DNA of 64,000 bases from Enoplolaimus lenunculus (GCA_030248215.1 JASANG010003810.1:558001-622000), one strand, 5' to 3'; positions 51,715-63,092 are shown, counted from the stretch's first letter. Numbers and translations are program-made. Notes: generated by a model from the sequence alone, not told the origin.

Positions 51715-51835
51715 ATAATAAATAAATAAATATATATATAATATATATGTATATATACATATATATTGATATAAGATATATATAGATATGTACATACATA
51801 TACATATATATGTATATATACGTATGTCTTATCAA
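51715..51835. repeat. TA-rich simple repeat
   Basis: TATATATATAATATATATGT and TACATATATATGTATATA words. Open frames across it are low complexity. Confidence 0.9.
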
Positions 51836-52230
51836 TGTGTGCGGTTCGTGGTTTTCGGGTTGAGGGTGGGAAGGTATATTTTTGGCAATCACTTTTTGCA
51901 TCATCACGAGCTGGTTTTTGGAGATACACATATGCTTTTACGGTGGAACTGGTGAGAGTTAATGGCAATTAAGCTGACATCAATTTTACTATTAAAGTTT
52001 GTTTTAAAAGTAGTTTAAAAAAACGCTATTTTAAACACTTTTCACGTTTCAAACAGCATATTTAAAAACGCTTTGTTTCGTATTTAACGAAACGTTTTGC
52101 ACTCCCAGTAGCGAATGAAGAAATTTTTGATGGGTTGAAGCCGATCGAACAACGCGAGAACCGAAACGCAATTTTTAGTACTAAATTTTAGCATTAAAAC
52201 ATTCCGGTTTCATCTCTGTTGAAGACGTTT
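51836..52230. other. No gene seen
   Basis: No MITE ends and no recognisable frame. Confidence 0.35.
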
Positions 52231-52482
52231 CACTGTAAATTTCAGTGAGTTGATTTTAACTCAGAATGAGTTGAATCAATCAGACTGAGTTAGGACAATC
52301 AGAACTCATAGTTTTGAGTTGATTCAGTTCACTCTGAGTTAATTAACCAGCTCACCCAGAGTCAACTCAACTCAGAGTGATAATCAACTCAACTCAGAGT
52401 GAGTTTAAGTTTACTGTTATTAACTCAGAAATAACCAACTCGCTAGTTGAATTGATTAATCAACTCATTGGAATTTACAGTG
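52231..52482. mobile_element. Family N MITE, full length
   Basis: CACTGTAAATTTCAGTGAGT and ATTGGAATTTACAGTG are inverted; about 252 bp. Confidence 0.92.
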
Positions 52483-52582
52483 TAGCCTTGAGCGGCCTCT
52501 TAGGCGCAATCCCACAATACCTGCTACTCTTATAAGCCTTGAAAGCCCCAAGCTACATTACCATCAGCGAGGCGGAAAAGTT

Positions 52583-52885
52583 TTGCCATTTCATGGGGTG
52601 TGTTTACAGGTGTCAACTTACCCGACAGAGAAAATTTCCGGTTTTAACATCGGTTTCCACCGAGGCTCTCTTCCGGTACCGCTAATCATAGGAAACTATA
52701 TACCGGTAGCCTATAGTATACAGGGTACTGAAAAATTTGAGCTTAATCGTGCCAGAATTGAGCATGGTTTTAAAGACAAAATGTTTCTGGGGGAACGAAA
52801 AAGTTTTGCAGAATGTACGGCATCCCACCCTCGCCAATATTTTCTGACCATACGCAAGTTAAACTTTTTGGCTGTTATAGTCTAA
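52583..52885 (+). other. Unrecognised 100-codon open frame outside clear repeats
   Basis: An open frame beginning MPFHGVCLQVSTYPTE, with GFNIGFHRGSLPVPL and RARIEHGFKDKMFLGE, ends in TAG. TGTTTACAG inside it could be an acceptor. It is in a stretch without recognisable MITE ends between two N copies. No family was recognised. It could be decayed transposon coding sequence or chance. Confidence 0.15.
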
Positions 52886-53013
52886 AATAGACGGTACACA
52901 GCCAGCAAGTTTAGTTTGTGTTTACTTACACCAGAAGAGCATATATATGGTTTGTTTTTACGCCTATCACATTTCATGGGTATACCTCTCTGACGTTCCT
53001 ATCACAGTTCGTT

Positions 53014-53405
53014 CCAGTCCCGTAGCCACAGTGTAAATTCTAATGAGTTGATTAATCAATTCAGCTAGCGAGTTGGTTATTTCTGAATTAATATCAGTAA
53101 ACATAAACTTACTCTCAGTTTAGTTGATTCTTACTCTGAGTTGAGTCGACTCTGGGTGAGTTGGTTAATTAACTCAGAATGAATCGAATCAACTCAAAAT
53201 TCAGAGTTTTGATAGTCCGAACTCAGACTGAGTGATTCAACTCATTCTAAGTTAAAATCAACTCAATGAAGTTTACAGTGCAGCTCACCTTGCTAGGGGG
53301 GGGGCTAAATTTCACTGACTTAATACAAGGAAGGTCGAAAATTAGTGGGGATGCCAAAATTTTTTCAGGGGGTGAGCTCGCATGGCCCCCTTGGCTACGG
53401 GTCCG
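53014..53405. mobile_element. Family C MITE interrupted by family N
   Basis: CAGTCCCGTAGCCA at 53014-53030 continues after the insertion as CAGCTCACCTTGCTAGGGGG and ends CCCCTTGGCTACGGGTCCG. Confidence 0.88.
53031..53280. mobile_element. Family N MITE nested in C
   Basis: CAGTGTAAATTCTAATGAGT to GAAGTTTACAGTG. The C sequence GTAGCCAGCTCACC is split with CA on both sides, so the target duplication was probably 2 bp (CA). Confidence 0.88.
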
Positions 53406-53479
53406 AGTTGAACCTAAGGCCAATTCAAAATAGAAGTACAAACATATTTTCAGCCCAAAAATTCTTGGGCTATAAAATT

Positions 53480-53707
53480 TACATTTTTACTTAGAATTTA
53501 GTTATTTCTGGTTATTTCTGAGTTAATAACCACAAAACATCTGCTCGCTCTGAGTTGAGTTAATTCCGGGCGGGTTGATAAATTAACGCAGAATGAGTTC
53601 AATCAATTCTCTATTATGAGTTTTCAAAGACCTAATTCAGAGCTCGGGCTTTTGAGTGGATTCAACTCATTCTTAGTTAAAATCAACTCCCTGGCATTTA
53701 CAGAGTA
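53480..53707. mobile_element. Family N MITE, decayed left end
   Basis: TTTAGTTATTTCTGGTTATT, CTGAGTTGAGTTAATTCCGG and CTCCCTGGCATTTACAGAGT. Confidence 0.65.
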
Positions 53708-53830
53708 ACAGTGACATTCGTTTCTGTTCTCGCCAGTCATAGTTCAAGCGCTTCCCAAGTTGAGGTCTGGTGTGTTTACACGAGTGTATATTTGTATATT
53801 ATTTGCGTTTCGATAATAAACGCTCATATT

Positions 53831-53972
53831 AAACTGTAACTTTCAGTCAGTTGATTTGAACTCAGAATGAGTTCAGAGTGAGGTAATATCTGCTGTTACT
53901 AACTGAGAAATAACCAGAAATAACTAATTCTCTCTCTGAGTTGATTAATTAACCCATCGGAATTTGTAATGT
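53831..53972. mobile_element. Family N MITE, internally deleted
   Basis: ACTGTAACTTTCAGTCAGTT and CATCGGAATTTGTAATGTA. Confidence 0.72.
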
Positions 53973-53998
53973 AGCGAGATTGAACGCTTATCGCTTTG

Positions 53999-54136
53999 GC
54001 AAGCTTAAATTTTAGACTACTTTTTATGCTTGGCTTAGGCTTTGAATTAACCTCATTCTTACGCTTAGGCTTATGCTTATGCTTAGGCTTAGGAATATGC
54101 TATAATACTGTTCCACCCCTGTTCTTTACATTGACC
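53999..54136. mobile_element. Family A MITE, left end missing, joined to family E
   Basis: AAGCTTAAATTTTAGACTAC and CCACCCCTGTTCTTTACATT. The sequence changes at about 54137 to the interior of E. Confidence 0.65.
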
Positions 54137-54500
54137 TTTATTTTTAACCCACGCTCCGCTACCCTTTGTTACTGATGTATATCCTGTACTGCAACTATCC
54201 GTTGAATCAAACATTATTTGTCTTGCGTCAATAGCTTGAACTATAACGCAATGTTATACTTAGGAATATACTTTCAAAATTTAAGTTCGCTTTAAAGTTT
54301 CGATCACAAATTATTTGGTCCTGGAGTCATTTATCCGCTACAATTAGGAACAATTGACCTTTATGGACTACAATTAGGGTTTATAGACTCTATCCGCTTA
54401 CGGCCTCTTATTAGGGATACGGACTCGCATTGATTGTGGCTCAAAATGGGGAGGGCCCTCTTGTTACCCCACACCCTGTTATTCGGTCACTACACCCCGA
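54137..54500. mobile_element. Family E MITE, left end missing
   Basis: TTTTTAACCCACGCTCCGCT, TGGTCCTGGAGTCATTTATC and TTATTCGGTCACTACACC. Confidence 0.7.
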
Positions 54501-54697
54501 TGTGTTGTTTTCTGAAGCAATTGCTGTTAGAGTTTGGGACATGTGGCCGGATTTCGTGTGATTGATACAGTTTTTATGACCAAAGCACGCAATCAAATAT
54601 CAGAAGCTTTTTCAGTTTTAATTTAGTTTTGTGACAGCCGACTTTTATATTAAATACATATATGGGTATAATGTAGCAATAAAAATCTATGCACCAA

Positions 54698-55038
54698 CAC
54701 AGTGTAAAATGCCAGTGGAGTTGATTTTAGCTCAGATTATAGTTGGATCACTCAGTGTGAGATAAGACTTTAAATATCAAAATTCTGTGTCCATAAACAT
54801 CTCAGTCAGAGTTAATTATGCAACTCATCCGCAATCAACTCAACTCAGATTGAGAATCAAGTCAACTCAGAGTGAGAATCAAGTCAACTCAGAGTGAGAA
54901 TCAAGTCAACTCACAGTGAGAATCAGCTCAACTCAGAGTGAGAATCAAGTCAACTCAGAGTGAGAATCAAGTCAACTCAGAGTGAGAATCAGCTCAACTC
55001 AGAGTGAGAATCAAGTCAACTCAGAGTGAGAATCAACT
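54698..55038. mobile_element. Family N MITE with a 22-bp array
   Basis: CACAGTGTAAAATGCCAGTG at the left. The interior word AGAGTGAGAATCAACTCAACTC of normal N copies is here repeated nine times (54838-55036). The right end is lost. Confidence 0.85.
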
Positions 55039-55134
55039 TCAGCGGACGCAAATTTGGTGATGATCATTAGCCAGCACTCTGAACTAAAAAAGCCTCAGGA
55101 TGACGCTATCATTTTTGATAAATTTACTGTAACC

Positions 55135-55385
55135 CGTCACTGTTTGTCGCCGTCCGTCATCGTCCGTCACCGCGGCGGTACTGGACCCGTACGAACCTTT
55201 TCAACCCAGCCAGCCATCGAAAACTTTTGTATGCCCTCCTGCAAAATATTTAGCTACCCCCAGCAACCTGAAATAGCTACAGGCCCTGCAGAGTATATAC
55301 GCGGGCGGACAGCGACGGACGATGACGTATGGCTACGGCCGGCGACTGACGGAGCCGCAAAGCAACCATAGCCGCCCGCGGAATC
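55135..55385. mobile_element. Family D element with a family C insertion
   Basis: GCCGTCCGTCATCGTCCGTC and GCGACGGACGATGACGTATG are inverted around a C-like segment (55195-55285: TTTTCAACCCAGCCAGCC, TATGCCCTCCTGCAAAATAT, GCTACAGGCCCTG). Confidence 0.65.
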
Positions 55386-55700
55386 ACTATACCGCAACGA
55401 CCCACAGTTCATTATCGTTCCTTACCTCCAGCGACCATACAGCGTCACTCCTGCTGTTATGAATAGCGATTATGTCAACTCGTTCAGAGCTTAATTTCAA
55501 AATGATCAGATAAACTCGCTGCGACTTTGAATTTGTGTATTTTATCAAAACTTTCATCAATGATACACGTTTTACCGTCAATTTTATGACTTTCGAACTG
55601 AAGTGCGATAGTTTCTGTAGTTGAATTTTACTTAATTCGAGTCGGTCAGAGTTTGATCGAACCAGCGTTCCAACTTTACGCTTTTTAATCCTAAAAAACA

Positions 55701-55875
55701 CTGTAAATTTGAGTGAGTAGATTTGAATGACTTTCAAACTGAAGTGCGTTGATTTTAACACAGAATGAGTTGAATCACTCTCAGTCTGAGTTAGGACTAT
55801 CAGAACTGAGAATTTAGAGTTGATTCAATTGATTCTGAGTTAATTAATCAACTCACTCACAGAGTCAACTCAACT
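55701..55875. mobile_element. Family N MITE, truncated right
   Basis: CACTGTAAATTTGAGTGAGT with an internal about 40-bp repeat of the first lines (GACTTTCAAACTGAAGTGCG, also at 55588-55600 on its left), ending abruptly after GAGTCAACTCAACT. Confidence 0.65.
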
Positions 55876-56033
55876 GGCCTGCACGGTGCCCAAAGTTAAG
55901 GACTACGACGAGTATGGAACCTATATCCTCTTGCACTCGGTCACTGTACTGAACGCGTTGTATATAAATTGCATTTTTTATTGGTAACTTCGAATCAAAC
56001 AACTTTGATATATAGTAAAATATCTGCGCATTT

Positions 56034-56193
56034 ATCGTATATTTCAGCGAATTGATTTTAATTCAGAATGAGTTGAATCGACTCAGATATTTTAGCTCAG
56101 AATCTTGAGTCAATGATTTGTGTTGTTAACACCGAAATGACTAATTCGCTATCTGAGAGTTGATCGACCAACTGATTGGAAATTACAGTGTTG
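56034..56193. mobile_element. Family N MITE, internally deleted
   Basis: CGTATATTTCAGCGAATTGA and GATTGGAAATTACAGTGT. Confidence 0.65.
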
Positions 56194-56315
56194 GTAAATT
56201 TAAGGACAGCTCTACGACTAAATATGGATTCTAGTTCCAAAAGCGTTGTGCCTAAATGTTGATGTGTTCTCAAAATATCCCTATTACACGTTAGCATCGT
56301 TTTAGGTTTAGCGAA

Positions 56316-56758
56316 TACTGTAGTGACCCGAATATGAGGGGGGACTGATATTTATTTAGCCTGTCTAGAGGGTACCCACCCTGTTATTCGGTTACGGGCT
56401 GTTATTTATTTTTAGCCCACGCTACGTCATCCTTCGTTACTGATATATCCGCTACTGCAACTGCGTTGAATTAAACGTTTATTTTTGTTGTGTCAATAGC
56501 TTGAACGATAGTACAAGGTTATACTTTGGAATGTTACTTTCAAAACTTAAGTACGCATTAAACTTTCGAATTCAAATTATTTGGCCCTGGAGACATTTAT
56601 GCGTTACGGTTAGGGATAATTGACATTTATCGACTTTAATTAGGATTTAGGGACTATCCGATTACGGACTCTTATTAGGGAAACGAACTCCTATTGACTG
56701 GGATCCAAAATGGGGACACCCTTCTTAATACCCCCCTTATTCGGGTCACTACAGTATA
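56316..56758. mobile_element. Family E MITE, full length (about 440 bp)
   Basis: TACTGTAGTGACCCGAATAT and CTTATTCGGGTCACTACAGTA are near-perfect inverted ends. Confidence 0.88.
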
Positions 56759-56860
56759 GTTTCTGCAACGGTAGGCATTTTACCATTTTATCATAAAAAA
56801 TGTTCTGACAGAGGGTGTACGCGGCCCATGCCCTTCCCCTCTTATAATCCGCTAGTATTT
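56759..56860. mobile_element. Family I fragment
   Basis: ACGGTAGGCATTTTACCATT, TTATCATAAAAAATGTTCTG and CTTATAATCCGCTAG. Confidence 0.5.
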
Positions 56861-56931
56861 GTATATGTCCATTTCAGCCGAATTGTTAGGTAGGTCACCA
56901 TTATGAATGGTATAAGGTTTGTTATAACTTA

Positions 56932-57137
56932 TGCCCGTATTTCCAAAAATGTGTGCAGTAGCCTACGGCCAGTTTGTCATAGGACGCCTAGTTGTTTACC
57001 TGAAATTTAGTAAGCACCAGAATTAAGCTTATTTACGCATTTCATTCAACAAGAAAGTACGTGGAATTACAGATTCGCAGCATTTACCGTTTGCTTGTTT
57101 GAAGGCCTAAGGCTAACTGGTAATAGGCGTTACACAG
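56932..57137. mobile_element. Family B MITE
   Basis: GCCCGTATTTCCAAAAATGT and CTAACTGGTAATAGGCGTTA plus CAC; the extreme right end is decayed. Confidence 0.6.
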
Positions 57138-57182
57138 GAACTTGATCTGTTTGCGTAGAGTAGCCGTTTGTTCCGTTACATG

Positions 57183-57368
57183 GCTAATGTAAACAACAGG
57201 GCCGTAGCTGTAGTAAAAGCATATTCCTAAGCCTAAGCTTGAGCGTAAGCTTAACCTTAAGAATAAGAATATAGCTAAGACTAAGCCTAAGCAAAAAAAT
57301 AACTTAAAGCTTAAACTTAAGTCTATTTCAGTGTCACAGAAAACGCTTCCACCCCTGATCTTTGCATA
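57183..57368. mobile_element. Family A MITE
   Basis: GCTAATGTAAACAACAGGGC and TCCACCCCTGATCTTTGCAT; CCTAAGCCTAAG words. Confidence 0.72.
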
Positions 57369-57597
57369 AATTTGTTATATGAGCCACAAAAAATGTTACT
57401 ACGCGTTTATTGTCAAACTAACAAAGTGATGAATTGCAGAAATGTTTGCAGCGTGCAATATTGCCACTTAACAATTATTTGTTGTCGCAATTTTTAAAAT
57501 ATAACAACTTTGTTTGCGCTAACGCTAAACTGCAATTGCATGATTGCACGTTGCTATATATATACGTGTTCTATAAATAAAATATATATGTATATAT

Positions 57598-58022
57598 ATC
57601 AGAGTTCCAACAGAAATTAAATTTAGCCGGCACAGGAACAGGAACAGGAATTGAATTTTTTTGCAGGAACCGGAACAGGAACAGGAACCAGAATTCAAAA
57701 TAATTTTCATCACCGAATTACTGTTTTACTTTTAAGAAAACTTGCCAAAAAATGGCTCAAGAAAATTTTGAGCTACTTCATTAAGTTTTTCGAAAACACG
57801 TCAGGAACAATTTAGTAACAAAATTAAACAAGGTACACAAACACTCATTTTGACAAAACATTTTTTAAAGAAAACGTTTTCAATATTTAAATGATTACGA
57901 ATAATTTGCCACAAAACCGTAAAAATCCCGGTTCCTGCATCTTTGAATGCAGGAACAGGAACAGGAATTGAATTTTTGCAGGAATTCCGGCCGGAACAAG
58001 AATTCCGGTTGAACCCTGATAT
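57598..58022. mobile_element. Family F MITE, fuller copy
   Basis: ATCAGAGTTCCAACAGAAAT and AATTCCGGTTGAACCCTGAT are inverted. It sits in a TATATA tract on both sides. GGAACAGGAACAGGAA hexamer runs lie near each end. Confidence 0.8.
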
Positions 58023-58589
58023 ATACATACATATATATATTTGGCATTTTTAAATCGAGGTTTATTCCAGATTTTGGTTAGAACGTTTATTAACGTATTG
58101 GTATTGTAGCCCTAGAAATCAATTTTTGGGTGTAAAATGATCTTGGCAGATGCGAGTCAATGAACTAAGAACGCATTTACTAATAAAATGTTGATTTTGT
58201 GTAATTTCAGGCATGCCTTTGCTTGCATAATAAATCGTTCCGCAGTGTGGGGTGGCTATTGTCTCCTGTATCATGCTCCGTCGCCCTGTCCTGCCGGGTC
58301 ACCCTAACTTGGTACATACACACAAAGTATAACTTGATTTAAGCTTAACCTATTCTAGTGCTTCAGTATCCTGGACGTTGAAGCCAAAAAGCTTCAGTGT
58401 GAAGGATGCTGAAACAAAAATGCTTCAGTGTCCATGACACTACCCCCTCAAAAGTCACCTAGTGTACGCATGTTATTGTGGAAGTTGCATTATTAAGTCT
58501 AGAATACTTAAGCTAACATGGATGTTTCCACTGGGACACCTTGCCATATACAGCGATGTATAAAGTACCCCCAACTGGTTCAACGTAAT
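58023..58589. other. No gene seen
   Basis: GCTTCAGTGT recurs three times at 58390-58430. No recognisable frame. Confidence 0.35.
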
Positions 58590-58640
58590 ACAAAACTAAT
58601 GAATGGCAATAGATGCTGCATACATTTGAGAATACAATTA
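58590..58640. mobile_element. Family B fragment (right end)
   Basis: GATGCTGCATACATTTGAGA plus ATAC. Confidence 0.4.
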
Positions 58641-58737
58641 TTGCAATTTCAACTATAACCCAGTAGTTATACAAGCACGAATATAAATTAACTGGCTAAT
58701 GTTAATTATGCGTTTCAGCCAGTTTCGACACAATGTG

Positions 58738-58940
58738 ATCAGTGCCGGAGCAGAGGCAGGGGTGGGGGCTCTCCCCAAACTCCGGGGTGGCGGCCCCCAA
58801 ACTCGCGAGCGAAGCGAGCAAGAAGCCAAACGCATTTGAAAACTTAAGCGGGGGTTTTGTTTCAACCGGTTAGGGTGGGACCCCTTTAAGGGGGGGGCAA
58901 ATTGGTGGTATGGAGAGTGGCTGCTCCGGCCCTGAATGTG
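58738..58940. mobile_element. Family Q element
   Basis: CAGTGCCGGAGCAGAGGCAG and GTGGCTGCTCCGGCCCTG are inverted ends. The interior has CTCGCGAGCGAAGCGAGC. Confidence 0.72.
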
Positions 58941-59284
58941 ACTGGGGGGCGCACAGACTGGTAAGCGTTAGTATTAGGTTTACGTTTAGATGTACGATTA
59001 GGTTTAGGTTCAGGCTTCGGCTTAGGCTTCGCCGGCAAACTCGATAATTAAAATGAGCCAGCAAGGAGAAGTCCCGAAACTTGAACCCTATCTAAATATC
59101 AGGTTCTGCCTGGAGCGGTTGAATGTGATTTCCGGTCTGTGTGTATCGAGAGCTATTAGCTGAGTATAGCTGGGTTTAGGCTTTTTGTTTTTGCCTTTCT
59201 CCCGAACAAAACCATTCGTTGTAGCAGTTTTCAAGTGACGTTTGTGAGTTAATTAACTCTGCCGCAGTTCAGTTGAACCCGGCT

Positions 59285-59420
59285 TTCATATATACGCGAA
59301 AATATAGTTATATATATATATAAATATATATGTATATATATAAATTTATATACATATTTATATTTACATATAGATAAGTAAATTTAAATAAATAAATAAA
59401 TATATATAGATATATAGAAT
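59285..59420. repeat. TA-rich simple repeat
   Basis: TATATATATATAAATATATA and TAAATAAATAAATATATATA. Confidence 0.9.
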
Positions 59421-59573
59421 TGAGATTTATATGTTCGGCACAGATATAGCACCGGAAGCGTAGCCAGGATCTTAATTTCGGAGAAATTTAAGTAAAAAAA
59501 TATTATTCGACAATTAGAATAGAAGATATTTCAAATGTATTAAAAAATTTTGGATGGGAATATACCCTTTCTA

Positions 59574-59821
59574 CACTGTAAACTTCAGTGACTTAATTTT
59601 AACTCAGAATGAGTTGAATGAAACTAACAGGTCTGAGCTCTAAATTAAGTCGGTAAGAAGCCATAATTCTGAATTGATTGCGCTCATTCTGAGTTTAATC
59701 AACTTTAATCGGAATTAAAATCAGCTCAGAGTGAATTGTTTTCTGTTTTAGCTCAGAAATATCCAGAAATAACCAATTTTCTCACTGAGTTGATTAATCA
59801 ACTCATTGGAATTTACAATGT
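59574..59821. mobile_element. Family N MITE, TA-flanked
   Basis: TA/CACTGTAAACTTCAGTGACT to CATTGGAATTTACAATG/TA. Confidence 0.88.
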
Positions 59822-60047
59822 ATCCCACCACTTATATGCGCCCATGTATAGTAATGGATCCCCACCAAAATCTTAGTCTTCAGTGTTATAAGATGTACAA
59901 AGAATCAATTTAAAGAGTTTTGATTTATTAATGCAAAAGCTTACAAAATTTGCCATCTATAGCGATCGGTGGTATACACATTTGAGAATATTTCTTTTAA
60001 ACACAAACCAGTTTTTCTTTCGGTTTAAAATCATTGAAAATTTTGAC

Positions 60048-60228
60048 CCCAGGCCGATCTAAGGGTGTCACTCATGCCTGATTGAAATTTTTGGACTCTA
60101 ATTAGAGTTTAGGAACTCTATCCGCTTACGGGCTCTTATTACGGATACAAACTCCTATTGATTGGGACTCAAAATGGGGACCCCCCTCTTATTACCCCAC
60201 ACCTCTTATTCAGGTCATTGCAGTAACT
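60048..60228. mobile_element. Family E MITE, partial
   Basis: AATTAGAGTTTAGGAACTCT, TCCGCTTACGGGCTCTTATT and CTTATTCAGGTCATTGCAGTA. Confidence 0.7.
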
Positions 60229-60337
60229 AACAATGAGTTTAATGAAGTCAGAATTTTGAGTTCTGAAAGTCCAAATTTCAGAATCAGTGATTCTACTCAT
60301 TCTAAATTAAAATTAATTCACTGCAATTTACAGTGTA
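60229..60337. mobile_element. Family N fragment (right half)
   Basis: AATTTTGAGTTCTGAAAGTC and TTCACTGCAATTTACAGTG. Confidence 0.65.
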
Positions 60338-60761
60338 CCCATCTAAAACATTTCTGGTTCCGCCTCTGCCTTTATCTTTTTTTAAAATCTATTATTTCCG
60401 TTGAGTACGTAGTTGGAATGAAAGTCAGACGCATATAAGGAAGTTACTTGACTTTATTTTGGAGCCCACGCAAATATTGCTTATTTTGGTCTTCTATTTT
60501 CCATATCAAATACCACAGGTTAGGTATCTAATTTATTACCACTGTAACGTGTCTAAGAAAATCTACAATTGATAATAAAATAATATGACTTATGAAGATA
60601 AGTTACGCCGTATTCTGTCTGATTGGTTTGATTCGTCTAAACACAATCGAATCTAATGGGAGTGAGTGGAGGGATACGTCCGCCCTCTTGAAAAAAATTT
60701 AGTGATAAATTAGTAAAGGTCCTTACCTTTCAAATTTTCAATTTTGCGCGATGCATATAGA
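60338..60761. other. No gene seen
   Basis: No recognisable ends or frames. Confidence 0.35.
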
Positions 60762-61013
60762 CACTGTAAATTCCAATGAGTTGATTAATCAGTTCAGCTG
60801 GCGAGTTGGATATTTCTGAATTAATATCAGTAAACATTAACTCACTCTGAGTTGAGTTGATTCCAATTCTGAGTTGAGTTGACTTTGGGTGAGTTGATTA
60901 ATTAACTCAGAATGATAGAATCAATCCAAAATTTTGAGTTCTGATGGTTCTAACTCAGACTGAGTGATTCAAATCATTTTGAGTTGATAGCAGCTCACTG
61001 AAATTTACAGTTT
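60762..61013. mobile_element. Family N MITE, full length
   Basis: CACTGTAAATTCCAATGAGT and CACTGAAATTTACAGT. Confidence 0.9.
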
Positions 61014-61024
61014 ACTAAGCTATT

Positions 61025-61308
61025 TATCAGGCGTGTAAACGCATACTAAAAATATCGGAAACGGAAACAGAAAACGGATTTTGATACTGAAGTATAAATG
61101 CACTAAAATTTTTTTAAGATTTTGGATGAATGTCATAATTTTTACTTCATATCGAACAAATGAAAAATTGCAAGATATATACGTGATTTATAGCTAATTT
61201 TGAACATTAAATTAACAAAATTTCCGGTATTTCTATAACGAAAACAGAAACCGACACCGATTTTCACCGGAAACAGAAACGGATATCCGGTTACACCCTG
61301 CTGTATAT
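61025..61308. mobile_element. Family F-like MITE
   Basis: TCAGGCGTGTAAACGC and CCGGTTACACCCTGCTG are loosely inverted; GGAAACGGAAACAGAAAACG and CGGAAACAGAAACGGATATC occupy the positions of the GGAACAGGAA words. Confidence 0.5.
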
Positions 61309-61519
61309 ATTAGGACTGGTCGAGTGTGAGAGCTTAATAAAATTTTGTCTGCGGCTTTATTTATGGGCAGATTCAATGAAAGGCTAGTAAATCTACAAAC
61401 GAACCGCTAGAACTTCGTTGATTCGAATCTGTAGCCATTTTGTGGTTTGCATGTTTAAAAACTGCTTTCGTTCACTTAAATGTTTTTGTAAGAATTCAAA
61501 TTAAGGGTTGCGATATTCT

Positions 61520-61905
61520 TGTTTTACGGCGCCGTTCGTCACCCGTCTGCCGGCGTCTGTCATTTGTCCGTCACCCGTCCGGCGACGTCCGTCATTCATC
61601 CCGCCGTCCGTCATCCGTCCGTCACCCATCCGCCGCCGCCCGTCATCCGTCCGCCACCGATACGGTGACGTCCGTCACCCGTTCATTACCCGTACGGCGC
61701 CGTCCGTCACCCATACGGCACGAGTCGTGACCCGTATGGCGCCGTCCGTCACCGTACGACACAGCGCATCACCGTCCAGAACCATACGGCATCGTACGCG
61801 TGAAATTCGCGTACGATACTGCTCTGTGCCGCATGATGGCCGAAAGCGTCGTACAGGTGACGGACGGTGCCTGAGGGGCCATAAAATCATTAAAACGTAT
61901 AGCAT
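61520..61905. mobile_element. Family D element, long form
   Basis: Many CCGTCCGTCACCC units in a loose 15-30 bp pattern, then a hairpin CATCGTACGCGTG / TTCGCGTACGAT and ACAGGTGACGGACGGTGCC. It ends AAAACGTATAGCATAACC. Open frames rich in Arg/Pro/Ser are by-products. Confidence 0.7.
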
Positions 61906-62305
61906 AACCTTTAAGCTACTATTTCACAGCTGAGTCCATGGCACCGTAAACTAAAATACAACCTATCATAAACATTACGTCAGCGTTCAAATCGGCCTGT
62001 CAAAGACCCTGGTGGCTAAAGCATGGAATATTGTGTCCGTAGTTTCCTCGTCATGTAAATATGTTTTGATTATTAAATAGCCTAAAACCATGCTGAAAAA
62101 TAGTGTCTGTGTAAAATTTCAAATATAGAATTTGAAATATTTTTAAATTTTGAATTTTATTCCAACGGTTTTGTTGAAATTAATTTTATTCTAAATCGTT
62201 TAAGGCTTCGTAGAATCCGGACTGGTTTTGGTATACCGAGAGATAAATATATCTTGTGTATAGTGAAATAAACCGTTGGAGGAGCTAGAATTTATGGGGA
62301 GACGG
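61906..62305. other. No gene seen
   Basis: No recognisable ends or frames. Confidence 0.35.
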
Positions 62306-62495
62306 GTCAATGTATAAAACAAGGCCGGAACGGTAGTACAAGCATATGCCTAAGCGTAAACGTAAGCTTAAGCCTAAACCTAAGCGTAACAATGAGTCTA
62401 TTCCTAAACCTGAGCAAAAAAATTAGTCTAAAGCTTAAGCTTACTGTATTTCAATCCTGCCGGAAAACGTTTCGGCCCTGTTCTATACATGGGCC
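62306..62495. mobile_element. Family A MITE
   Basis: GTCAATGTATAAAACAAGGC and TTTCGGCCCTGTTCTATACA; core with CCTAAGCG words. Confidence 0.8.
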
Positions 62496-62519
62496 GGGGG
62501 ACGGATGATTTATAGTTTG

Positions 62520-62720
62520 AATCTTTTCGGTAAATCTCCCCTCCAGCCGACGTTTGCCCAAAAATGGCTTAATTTTGAATTTTTTGCATATTTAAGCTTC
62601 GCTTGACGTCTCTTGGTTATGTCACGCTTAAATTTGAAGGTTTGAATAAACTCGATGTTTAAGGTGCCAAGGTCCTCCCATAGGGACCCAAAAAAATTTT
62701 GTCAAAAACATAGATTATTT
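62520..62720. mobile_element. Family R half element
   Basis: TTTTCGGTAAATCTCCCCTC, TATTTAAGCTTCGCTTGACG, TCACGCTTAAATTTGAAGGT and AAGGTGCCAAGGTCCTCCCA align loosely with one arm of the R copy at 34983. Confidence 0.5.
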
Positions 62721-62883
62721 ACCACTCGACGCAACTGCGGAGTTGAGTCAAAAGGTGCAGAAATTCGACGGGTTGTCTAGTTTCGCCCTAATCGACTCCA
62801 GCGTGACGTCACAGCCGATCGTTGCTAAAACTAAAGTTCAGACTAATCAGCACACTTTCTACCTCTACAACAACACCGATGCA

Positions 62884-63067
62884 CACTGTAAATCCTGATG
62901 AGTTGATTAATTAGAGAGAATTAGTTATTTGTGGCTATTTCTGAGTTAACAGGATGAGTTAAATCAATTCAGATTTCTGCGTTCTAGATGACTTAATTCA
63001 GAATTCAGACCACTGAGTGGATTCAAGTCTTTCTGAGTTATAATCTACTCACTGGAGTTTAGAGTGC
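62884..63067. mobile_element. Family N MITE, internally deleted
   Basis: CACTGTAAATCCTGATGAGT and CACTGGAGTTTAGAGTG. Confidence 0.8.
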
Positions 63068-63092
63068 AATTGCATCGCGCATGTATTCGCTG

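Noticed and set aside
55054-55371. 105-codon frame
   Set aside because: It runs through a family D element with a nested C segment and has no recognisable content.
61440-61933. Arg/Pro/Ser-rich frames of up to 141 codons
   Set aside because: They are by-products of CCGTCCGTCACC repeats in a family D element.
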